From Flavihumibacter sp. ZG627 (GTDB lineage Bacteria > Bacteroidota > Bacteroidia > Chitinophagales > Chitinophagaceae), in the NCBI RefSeq assembly GCF_000814325.1, contig NZ_JPHF01000004.1, positions 62,001 through 126,000 of the forward strand: 64,000 bases of DNA, written 5' to 3'. Below the pieces are notes generated by a model. The model searched no databases, was not told the origin of the DNA, and saw nothing but the letters and a program-made list of their open reading frames with translations. The position numbers and the translations under genes were made by a program. How positions within the stretch are numbered: position 1 is the first letter of the stretch; each line of letters starts with the position of its first letter. Of the stretch, positions 11,458 to 18,746 are shown piece by piece.

Positions 11458-12960
11458 ATGGGAAAGCCAACCGGATTTTTGGAATATAACAGGGAGCTGC
11501 CAGGCAAGCGGCCGGCGGAGGAAAGGGTTAAAGATTATGAAGAATTTATTCAGCGATATTCTGATGAACAACTGAATAAACAATCAGCGAGATGCATGAA
11601 TTGTGGCATTCCATTTTGCCATAATGGTTGTCCTTTAGGCAATGTGATCCCCGAGTTTAATGATGCGGTGTACCGCAGAAATTGGGAAGAAGCATATAGC
11701 ATTCTGAGTTCTACAAACAATTTTCCGGAATTTACCGGCCGGATTTGTCCGGCTCCGTGTGAAACTGCCTGTGTTTTAGGAATCAATCAGCCCGCCGTTA
11801 CTATTGAAGAAATTGAAAAACATATTATTGAGATCGCTTTTGAGAAGGGACTGGTTAAACCCCGAAAGGCAAATGTTCGAACTGGTAAAAAGGTTGCAGT
11901 AATAGGATCGGGTCCAGCGGGACTTGCGGCAGCCGCCCAGCTGAACTATGCGGGTCATCAGGTGACGGTATTTGAGCGCGATGAAAAACCCGGTGGACTT
12001 TTACGGTACGGCATTCCGGATTTTAAATTGGAGAAATGGGTGGTGGAAAGAAGGATTTCCCTCCTGGAAGAAGAAGGCGTTGTTTTCAGGTGTCATGCTA
12101 ATGTGGGGGTAAATATCAGAGTAAATGATCTTCTAAGGGAATACCAGGCAATAGTTCTGGCGGGGGGGTCAACTGTACCACGCGATCTTAGTATACCCGG
12201 AAGAGAATTAAATGGAGTCTATTTTGCAATGGATTTCCTGAAGCAACAAAACAAACGAAACTACAAATCAGATCCACTGGCTTTTAGAGATATAGAAAGT
12301 AATATCAATATTGAGGAACTGTTTGCAACCGGGAAAAATGTAGTAGTAATTGGCGGGGGTGACACTGGTAGTGACTGTGTAGGAACCTCAAATCGTCAGG
12401 GGGCCATAACAGTAACACAATTTGAATTGTTACCTAAGCCACCAGAGAAAAGGACCCCTTTCATGCCTTGGCCCAGCTATCCTATGGTGCTGAAAACCTC
12501 CACTTCACATGAAGAAGGATGTGAGCGTCAATGGGCTGTAGCTACAAAGTCATTCCTTGGTGATGAGAATGGGAAACTGAAAGGATTGCGAATAGTAAAT
12601 CTCGAATGGGTAAGTGCAGCAGATGGAAGGCCTGCACAGTTCAAGGAAGTTGAGGGCTCCGAGAGGGAGATCCCTTGTGAACTAGCTTTACTGGCTATGG
12701 GTTTCGTTCACCCCCAACAGCAGGGTATGTTAAATGAACTTGGAGTTGAATTTGATGAGAGAGGAAATGTAAGGGCGAGTGAAAAGGGGTACCAAACCAA
12801 TATTGCTAAAGTTTTCGCAGCCGGGGATATTCGCCGGGGACAAAGTCTGGTAGTCTGGGCCATCAGTGAAGGCCGGGAATGCGCCAGGAAGGTAGATGAG
12901 TATCTAATGGGAAGTTCGGTTCTCGAAACTAAAGATGCCATGCTATCTGTAGCCAGTTAA
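11458..12960 (+). CDS. gltD: Glutamate synthase, small subunit
   Basis: A 500-residue FAD/NAD(P)H-binding beta subunit that passes electrons to GltB. The N-terminal domain holds the cysteines of the two 4Fe-4S clusters (CMNCGIPFCHNGCP near residue 47 and CPAPCETAC near residue 97). Two dinucleotide-binding motifs follow: VIGSGPAGLAAAAQL (about 149) and VVIGGGDTGSDCVG (about 297). The C-terminus has the family's AAGDIRRGQSLVVWAI segment. It starts 63 bp after gltB and ends just before a strong terminator, so gltBD form one unit. Confidence 0.96.
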   Translation: MGKPTGFLEYNRELPGKRPAEERVKDYEEFIQRYSDEQLNKQSARCMNCGIPFCHNGCPLGNVIPEFNDAVYRRNWEEAYSILSSTNNFPEFTGRICPAPCETACVLGINQPAVTIEEIEKHIIEIAFEKGLVKPRKANVRTGKKVAVIGSGPAGLAAAAQLNYAGHQVTVFERDEKPGGLLRYGIPDFKLEKWVVERRISLLEEEGVVFRCHANVGVNIRVNDLLREYQAIVLAGGSTVPRDLSIPGRELNGVYFAMDFLKQQNKRNYKSDPLAFRDIESNINIEELFATGKNVVVIGGGDTGSDCVGTSNRQGAITVTQFELLPKPPEKRTPFMPWPSYPMVLKTSTSHEEGCERQWAVATKSFLGDENGKLKGLRIVNLEWVSAADGRPAQFKEVEGSEREIPCELALLAMGFVHPQQQGMLNELGVEFDERGNVRASEKGYQTNIAKVFAAGDIRRGQSLVVWAISEGRECARKVDEYLMGSSVLETKDAMLSVAS

Positions 12961-12985
12961 TACATAATTTTTATTAGCATATGTG

Positions 12986-13020
12986 AATAAGGCGGCCATT
13001 TGGCCGCCTTATTCATTTTA
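12986..13020 (+). terminator. Rho-independent terminator after gltD
   Basis: A 12-bp perfect stem (AATAAGGCGGCC paired with GGCCGCCTTATT) with a 4-nt loop lies 26 bp after the gltD stop and is followed by a short T-rich stretch. The A/T flanks extend the pairing on both sides, so it could also work in the other direction, though no gene reads in from there. Confidence 0.85.
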
Positions 13021-13155
13021 CAATACCTGAAGTATAATATTATATATATTTACATGTGTATATTTACGAATAGGATTTAATAATTTTCTGATTAATTTAG
13101 TAAAACAATTTAAAGTATTATTTTATTTAATACAATAACCAAAACCAACTGAATT

Positions 13156-14547
13156 ATGCGGAAATTAACCACAAAACAGATTGCCCCTTTTGTGATCCTT
13201 GCGGTGGTAGCCATTGCCACCCTTTTCATTCCAGCTCTGCCAAATTTTGACGATGGCGGTAAATTATACAGTGCTGCTGATACTGGTTGGATCATTGTAG
13301 CTACTGCATTGGTGTTCCTTATGACACCGGGCTTAGCTTTCTTTTATGGGGGCATGGTACATCGCAAGAATGTGATCTCTACCATGATTAAGAGTGTTGT
13401 TGCCTCAGGAGTAGTTAGCATACTCTGGGTAACAGTAGGTTTCAGTCTTTGCTTTGGAGAGTCTATTGGAGGCTTCATTGGCAATCCGGGCACTTTCGCC
13501 TTTTTCCAGGGGGTAGGATCAGGAGCTCCATGGAGCCTGGCCCCTACTATCCCATTAACTTTATTTGCCCTTTTCCAGCTGATGTTTGCGATCATAACGC
13601 CAGGACTGGTAGTTGGTGCCGTAGCGGAGAGGATCCGATTTACATCTTATATCCTGTTCATCGCCTTGTTCAGCCTTCTGGTATATGCGCCAATTGCGCA
13701 TTGGACATGGCATCCGGAGGGTTTCCTGTTTCAGATGGGAGTACTGGATTTTGCAGGTGGTACAGTTGTACATATTTCTGCGGGATGTGCAGCCCTTGCA
13801 GGAGCTCTGGTATTGAAGCGCAGACAGTCACACCTGGAGCAGAAAGAAATCCCACCCGCAAATATTCCTTATGTATTGATCGGCACGGGCCTTCTGTGGT
13901 TCGGTTGGTTCGGATTTAATGCAGGTTCTGCCCTTGGTGCAAATTCTCTTGCGGTATCTGCTTTCGCAACAACCAATACAGCTGCAGCTGGAGCAGGTTT
14001 AAGCTGGATGTTTTTTGATGTACTCCGTGGTAAAAAACCTTCCGTACTTGGTTTTTGTATCGGTGCAGTTGTGGGACTAGTTGCCATTACACCTGCTGCC
14101 GGTTTCGTAACCATCCCTCAAAGTATTTTTGTGGGTGTGCTGGCTGCAATTATTTCAAATCTTGCTATTTACTATAAGCAAAAATCAACACTTGATGATA
14201 CCCTTGATGTTTTCCCCTGCCACGGTATCGGAGGTATGGTAGGTATGCTCATGACCGGAATATTTGCCACAAAAGCGGTTAATGCTGCCGGCAATGATGG
14301 ACTATTCTATGGTAATCCGGAGTTCTTTTTTACTCAATTAAAAGCACTTGGAATTGTAGTTGCCTACAGTTTCGCAGTTTCATATGGCATTTTCAAATTC
14401 ATCAATTTCATTCTCCCACTTCGTGTTACTTCTGAAGAAGAGGAATTGGGCCTTGATGAATCTCAGCACAATGAAAAATATATGCAGGGAACTCTTCTGG
14501 TTCGCAATAATGGAATCATAGAAGAGGAGCAGCTTTCTGAAATCTAA
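13156..14547 (+). CDS. amt: Ammonium transporter
   Basis: A 463-residue Amt/MEP/Rh channel of the inner membrane with about 11 transmembrane helices, here with an added N-terminal hydrophobic stretch. Family signatures are DTGWIIVATALVFLMTPGLAFFYGG, the pore histidines in VVHISAGCAALAGA and FPCHGIGG, and FNAGSALGAN. The cytoplasmic tail of about 45 residues is acidic. It follows the gltBD terminator by about 140 bp and precedes a porin gene, so the window holds uptake and assimilation of ammonium side by side. No PII (glnB/glnK) gene lies next to it, although that is a frequent partner of amt. Confidence 0.95.
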   Translation: MRKLTTKQIAPFVILAVVAIATLFIPALPNFDDGGKLYSAADTGWIIVATALVFLMTPGLAFFYGGMVHRKNVISTMIKSVVASGVVSILWVTVGFSLCFGESIGGFIGNPGTFAFFQGVGSGAPWSLAPTIPLTLFALFQLMFAIITPGLVVGAVAERIRFTSYILFIALFSLLVYAPIAHWTWHPEGFLFQMGVLDFAGGTVVHISAGCAALAGALVLKRRQSHLEQKEIPPANIPYVLIGTGLLWFGWFGFNAGSALGANSLAVSAFATTNTAAAGAGLSWMFFDVLRGKKPSVLGFCIGAVVGLVAITPAAGFVTIPQSIFVGVLAAIISNLAIYYKQKSTLDDTLDVFPCHGIGGMVGMLMTGIFATKAVNAAGNDGLFYGNPEFFFTQLKALGIVVAYSFAVSYGIFKFINFILPLRVTSEEEELGLDESQHNEKYMQGTLLVRNNGIIEEEQLSEI

Positions 14548-14583
14548 TAGTCAGGGTTAACTACCAGGCTTCAAAAACCAGAA

Positions 14584-14636
14584 AAAGGTACAGCGTAATG
14601 ATAAACTTCTGACACAAGTTCATCGCCGTACCCTTT
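14584..14636 (+). other. Imperfect long hairpin between amt and the porin gene
   Basis: The arms AAAGGTAC (14584-14591) and GTACC-C-TTT (14628-14636, one bulged C) can pair, then GCG with CGC, ATGA with TCAT, and AACTT with AAGTT around a 7-nt loop. There is no T-tract after it, so it is not a standard terminator. It could stabilise or process the amt-porin transcript. Function is unknown. Confidence 0.4.
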
Positions 14637-14661
14637 CCCTTAACACTTAAAATGTTACACA

Positions 14662-15783
14662 ATGTTACAAAAAATATTTGCAACAGGCTTCGTTATGGCC
14701 TGTACGTTACCGGCCTTTGCGCAAACCACTGAAACCACTGCCACTATTGCATCCACCACCTCAACAGAATCTGTGGCTGCCCCCCCGGAGGAGAAAAAAC
14801 CCCTCATAACTCTTTCCGGATCAGCTGATGTTTATTACAGATATGATTTTAACAAACAATCAGGAAATAACAGAACCAGTTTTACCAATACACATAACAG
14901 CTTTGCCCTGGGAATGGCAAGCATTAAGGCAGAACATAAAGGCGATAAAGTTGGTGTTGTAATTGACCTGGGGTTTGGTCCGAGGGCTAAAGAATTCTCC
15001 TATGCCGATGAAGGTATAATGCAATCAGTTAAGCAGCTTTATGTAAGCTATGCACCCGCCGACTGGATCAAATTTACCGCAGGAACCTGGGCTACACATG
15101 TTGGTTATGAGCTGGTAGATCCACAACTTAATCGTAACTATAGCATGTCTTATATGTTCACAAACGGACCATTCCATCATACAGGATTGAAAGCCGAATT
15201 ATCAAGGGGAAAAAGTGGATTTATGATTGGAATAGCGAATGCTACCGACTACCGGGTTCCACCATCTGATATGATCAATCGTAAATTTTTGCTGGCACAA
15301 TACAGCCTTGCTGCAAGCGACAATGTAAAATTCTACCTTAACTATGCAGGCGGAAAAAATCCCGATACTTCAAAAACCAGCCAGTTTGACCTTGTAGCCA
15401 CGGCAAAGATCAATGATGTTTTCAGTCTGGGCTATAATGGAACGGTTAATACAACACAGGTTTGGGATGGCAGCAAAAATGCCGATGGCAAATCGTGGTG
15501 GGGATCTGCCCTTTACATCAATGTTGACCCTAAAGCATGGTTCGGACTTACATTACGTACAGAATATTTCAGTGATAAAAATCAATTCAAAATACCAACA
15601 GGTATTGATGAGGGTGCCTCAGTTTTCGCGACTACACTTTCTGCGAATTTCAAAGCGGGGGGACTAACCATCATACCTGAATTCAGGCTTGACAATGCGA
15701 GTGAAGAAGTGTTTATTGACGCTAATTTCAACCCTAAAAAATCAACGGGAAGCTTTCTGCTCGCAGCAGTTTACAGCTTCTGA
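14662..15783 (+). CDS. Outer-membrane beta-barrel porin (OmpL-like)
   Basis: A 373-residue protein with a clear signal peptide (about residues 1-20, cleavage after PAFA, next residue Q), then a low-complexity Thr/Ala/Ser linker to about residue 47, then alternating amphipathic strands rich in Tyr, Phe, Asn and Lys ending in a C-terminal Phe (AAVYSF), as expected for an outer-membrane barrel. The pattern (LSGSADVYYRYDFN, FTNTHNSFALGMA, TAGTWATHVGYE) matches the putative beta-barrel porin family of Bacteroidota that I recall being found beside ammonium transporters. I infer that it helps small nitrogen compounds cross the outer membrane. The substrate is not shown by the sequence. Confidence 0.8.
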   Translation: MLQKIFATGFVMACTLPAFAQTTETTATIASTTSTESVAAPPEEKKPLITLSGSADVYYRYDFNKQSGNNRTSFTNTHNSFALGMASIKAEHKGDKVGVVIDLGFGPRAKEFSYADEGIMQSVKQLYVSYAPADWIKFTAGTWATHVGYELVDPQLNRNYSMSYMFTNGPFHHTGLKAELSRGKSGFMIGIANATDYRVPPSDMINRKFLLAQYSLAASDNVKFYLNYAGGKNPDTSKTSQFDLVATAKINDVFSLGYNGTVNTTQVWDGSKNADGKSWWGSALYINVDPKAWFGLTLRTEYFSDKNQFKIPTGIDEGASVFATTLSANFKAGGLTIIPEFRLDNASEEVFIDANFNPKKSTGSFLLAAVYSF

Positions 15784-15814
15784 CCTTCGTTTCACATATG
15801 GCAAGCAATCGTTG

Positions 15815-15846
15815 AAAGCCCCCTGTGTCTACAGGGGGCTTTATTA
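15815..15846 (+). terminator. Terminator after the porin gene
   Basis: A 12-bp perfect stem (AAAGCCCCCTGT with ACAGGGGGCTTT), loop GTCT, followed by ATTATGTTT. It separates the porin (+) from the convergent ppc gene, whose stop is at 15855. On the minus strand the hairpin lacks a good T-tract, so it mainly serves the plus strand. Confidence 0.85.
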
Positions 15847-15854
15847 TGTTTACA

Positions 15855-18440
15855 TTAAGCCGAATTTCTGCCAGCATTAATGATACCAAAGGAACACCGC
15901 ATTACAAGCTTTTCATATGCAGTTTTCATGCTCTCTGCTGCAGCAGGCATAACAGCACCATCCATTTCCCTCACCTTAGTGATTGCAAATTGCTGAATGG
16001 TGGTGAGCGGTAAAACGATCCTTTCCCGCATCTGAACACTCAATTGTTCAACAGGGTAATCGGCCATCAGTTCATTCTTCCCCGATAAATGAAAAACATA
16101 TTTCCGTGTAAGTTCATATTCTGCATATATCATATGCCATATCTCACCATAGGAAGGATGATCTGCAAGATGGCTTGTAAGTGGAAAATAGCATTTCAAC
16201 ATGGCCATCTCACAGTTATCAATAAGTGTTTTGAAAAAAAGCGAATGCTGGTACATTTCTTTGACCTGTTTCCATTCTCCTCTTTGCTCAGCTTTTTGAA
16301 GCGCGGTACCTACACCATAATAACCAGTCACATTCTGCTTTAGCTGGCTCCATGCTCCAACAAAAGGAATTGCGCGAAGATCTTTTAAATTCAATCTGCT
16401 TGCTGTTCCTCTTTTCGCCGGCCTTGAGCCAATATTGGTTTCCGCATAAAATCTAAGGGCACTGGCATGTGAAAGATATTCTACAAAGGATGGATGTTCT
16501 TTGAGTTGGATGTATGCCTCAAATCCATCTTTAGCGAGTTGCTGAAACTGATGTTGTTGTTGCGGTTCTAAGGTTGGGCGCTTCTGCGAACGAAGAAAAC
16601 TGCTGAGGCCTGCATTCAGCATCTGTTCCATGTTATACTGCGCCGCTTCAATTGTACCAAAGTTTGAACTAATGGTTTGCCCCTGCACAGTAAGTTGTAT
16701 CTCTTTTACTGAAACATCATTTCCCATCGATGCATAAAACTTATGTGTTTTGCCACCTCCCCGGGCAGGAGGCCCACCCCTTCCATCAAAAAACAAAACG
16801 TCAATATTATATTTTGCAGAGATACTGGTAAGTGATTGTTTTGCATGCAGGATACTGTAATTGGCCATCAGGTATCCCCCATCCTTGGTTCCATCAGAAA
16901 AACCAAGCATAATTGTCTGGCGGTTACCTCTTGCAGAAAGATGATTCCGGTATATGGAGTTTTGGTAAAGTGTCTCCATTATTTTTCCGGCCCTGTTAAG
17001 GTCATCAATTGTTTCAAAAAGCGGTACTATATCAATCGTAAGATTATTTTCATTCCAGCCGGCAAGAAGAAACAAACCATACACCTCCATTATACTTTGA
17101 GCACTGTTGCATTGGCTGATTATATAACGATAAGCACCTGATTCTCCATTCTGTTCCTGAATTTTAGAGATGGCGCGAATAGAATCAATGGTATCCTGAT
17201 GAATTTTATCTTCGAAAATATATTCGGGTGATAAGGGCTTCATGCCTGCGAGAACATTGAGTTTCTGATCCATTGGCATTTCCTCATAACCTTCCGGGAG
17301 ATGTTCGGATTGTTGTTGAAGATACTTGTAAACAGCAGTGTGCACGGAACTATCCTGCCGCACATCAAGTGATGCGTAATAAAGTCCGAATGCATTTACT
17401 TTCTGGATCAGGTTATCAACAAGACCCGCAAACAATCCATTGTGCTGGTATACCAGGGTATCCCTTATCTGCTTCAACTGCCGTATCATATCTTCTGCAT
17501 CCAGTATTTCCTTTGGCCCTTCACTAAACACTTCATTGTACAGTTGTTTTTCCAGATTTATCAACAACTGATCCGTTTCTTTAAATGTGAGTCTGCGTTT
17601 TAGTCTCCTTACATCGAGGTAATAACATTTTACAATACTGCTTCTCAGGGTAGCAGCTACCTGCAAGGTAGTTTCTGCTGTCACGAAAGGATTTCCATCC
17701 CTGTCACCACCCGGCCAAAATCCCATTTGCAACAAGGGCTTACCCGATTTAAGCCAGGGAGAGAGTTCATTGGAAGTATAGGTTAATATTCTTCCTACTG
17801 CGGCATAAAATACATTATCAAGGTACCATATCAAACTCATCGCCTCATCAAAGGGAGTGGGTTTCTGCTTTTTAAAGAAAGGAGTTTTACCAAGCTGTTG
17901 CAGATAAGTATTTACCTGAGTGGTGTTGTTTTGTTGTAATGCTTTAGAGAGATCATTTATGATTCCCAGAACAGATCCTGGATAAAACTGGGTAGGATGG
18001 GCAGTCAAAACCATTCTTACACAGAAATCATCTTCCGTGTTATCTACTGCATCAGGGCCTGCCTGTTCGAGAAATCCTTTTAGCTGTTTAAGGGAACCCT
18101 GCCCGCCTACATCATTGACCTTGCTGAATGCAGCATCTTCAAGAGCATCAAAAAGCACTACTTGTCTTTCAACATATTGAACAAAACGAAATAATAGATC
18201 GGTTCTCTCCTGATCGTTCCGATATGTGGTATGCATTGAAAAAAACTCATCCATGATCTGGACAGGATTCTTCTTCATTTTGTATCCTTCCTCACAAACA
18301 TGCAATAGCATGGATAATAAAATTCCGGTTTTTTCGATCCGATGAAATGGAAGAGATGTGAACAGGCTATTATATAACTGAAATTTAAGCGCCACCTCGC
18401 TTTTGAATTGTTGCAGGGCTGCCGGGTCCGTAGTTGGCAT
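15855..18440 (-). CDS. ppc: Phosphoenolpyruvate carboxylase
   Basis: An 861-residue PEPC, near the usual 880-930. It carboxylates PEP with bicarbonate to oxaloacetate (anaplerosis). Visible active-site segments are VLTAHPTQ (catalytic His, about residue 146), GFSDGTKDGGYL, and the glycine-rich FFDGRGGPPARGGGKTH (about residue 555). The C-terminus is RNSA, where many PEPCs end in NTG, a small difference seen in many Bacteroidota. It is convergent with the porin and divergent from the thr operon, whose aspartate precursor it feeds. Confidence 0.95.
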   Translation of the reverse strand: MPTTDPAALQQFKSEVALKFQLYNSLFTSLPFHRIEKTGILLSMLLHVCEEGYKMKKNPVQIMDEFFSMHTTYRNDQERTDLLFRFVQYVERQVVLFDALEDAAFSKVNDVGGQGSLKQLKGFLEQAGPDAVDNTEDDFCVRMVLTAHPTQFYPGSVLGIINDLSKALQQNNTTQVNTYLQQLGKTPFFKKQKPTPFDEAMSLIWYLDNVFYAAVGRILTYTSNELSPWLKSGKPLLQMGFWPGGDRDGNPFVTAETTLQVAATLRSSIVKCYYLDVRRLKRRLTFKETDQLLINLEKQLYNEVFSEGPKEILDAEDMIRQLKQIRDTLVYQHNGLFAGLVDNLIQKVNAFGLYYASLDVRQDSSVHTAVYKYLQQQSEHLPEGYEEMPMDQKLNVLAGMKPLSPEYIFEDKIHQDTIDSIRAISKIQEQNGESGAYRYIISQCNSAQSIMEVYGLFLLAGWNENNLTIDIVPLFETIDDLNRAGKIMETLYQNSIYRNHLSARGNRQTIMLGFSDGTKDGGYLMANYSILHAKQSLTSISAKYNIDVLFFDGRGGPPARGGGKTHKFYASMGNDVSVKEIQLTVQGQTISSNFGTIEAAQYNMEQMLNAGLSSFLRSQKRPTLEPQQQHQFQQLAKDGFEAYIQLKEHPSFVEYLSHASALRFYAETNIGSRPAKRGTASRLNLKDLRAIPFVGAWSQLKQNVTGYYGVGTALQKAEQRGEWKQVKEMYQHSLFFKTLIDNCEMAMLKCYFPLTSHLADHPSYGEIWHMIYAEYELTRKYVFHLSGKNELMADYPVEQLSVQMRERIVLPLTTIQQFAITKVREMDGAVMPAAAESMKTAYEKLVMRCSFGIINAGRNSA

Positions 18441-18513
18441 GTTTTCGTTGATTTGGTTGATACAATTGGGGCAGCAATCGGGGAATGAATATAAGAAATT
18501 AAAAAACTAACGC

Positions 18514-18543
18514 TTGTTATATATAGTGCTGTTTGTATTTTCG
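18514..18543 (+). promoter_or_regulatory. Candidate promoter of the thr leader and operon
   Basis: TTG at 18514-18516, a 19-nt spacer, and TATTTTCG at 18536-18543, one mismatch from the Bacteroidota -7 consensus TAnnTTTG. The expected transcription start near 18550 is only about 9 nt ahead of the GTG of the leader ORF, which fits a leader-peptide arrangement. Confidence 0.5.
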
Positions 18544-18558
18544 ACAGAGAAAAAAACA

Positions 18559-18648
18559 GTGGTATTTTCAAATACATATATAACTACCTCGTTACTGGTT
18601 ACCCCGTCAACCAGCACCACTACTATTACAACTATCACAACCCGTTAA
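18559..18648 (+). CDS. thrL: Thr/Ile-rich leader peptide of the thr operon
   Basis: A 29-codon ORF from GTG at 18559 to TAA at 18646-18648 with 12 Thr and 3 Ile codons. The run directly before the stop reads TSTTTITTITTR. The resemblance to the enterobacterial ThrL pattern (runs of Thr with interspersed Ile) and its place 98 bp before thrA make chance unlikely. Thr and Ile are the end products that would be sensed. No ATG exists in the frame after the stop at 18508-18510. GTG at 18559 is my choice because it has a purine-rich AGAGAAAAAAACA upstream and the promoter just before it. The start codon is the weakest point of the call. Confidence 0.65.
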   Translation: MVFSNTYITTSLLVTPSTSTTTITTITTR

Positions 18649-18719
18649 GGGTTGTATTTTCCATATCACGTTTGGGCCATTGGCTGTGTCTCGGGAAGAA
18701 TTCATTCCCATTAATTTTT
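18637..18719 (+). promoter_or_regulatory. Candidate thr attenuator (alternative hairpins)
   Basis: Hairpin A is ACAACCC (18637-18643) with GGGTTGT (18649-18655), its loop holding the leader stop codon. Hairpin B is GGGAA (18693-18697) with TTCCC (18705-18709), followed by ATTAATTTTTC, and is terminator-like. The segment TTTTCC (18657-18662) can pair instead with GGGAAG (18693-18698, two G-U pairs) and so would block hairpin B. A ribosome at the leader stop would cover 18657-18662 and permit hairpin B, while a ribosome stalled at Thr/Ile codons would leave it free. This is the logic of classical attenuation, inferred by eye without folding. Confidence 0.5.
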
Positions 18720-18746
18720 CAAGAACTATTATCCCACAATTAGTAT

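Noticed and set aside
18637-18655. Hairpin A of the thr leader as the attenuation terminator itself
   Set aside because: It is followed by ATTTTCC, but the leader stop codon lies in its loop. A ribosome that completes the leader would block it, the opposite of the logic needed. Hairpin B fits better.
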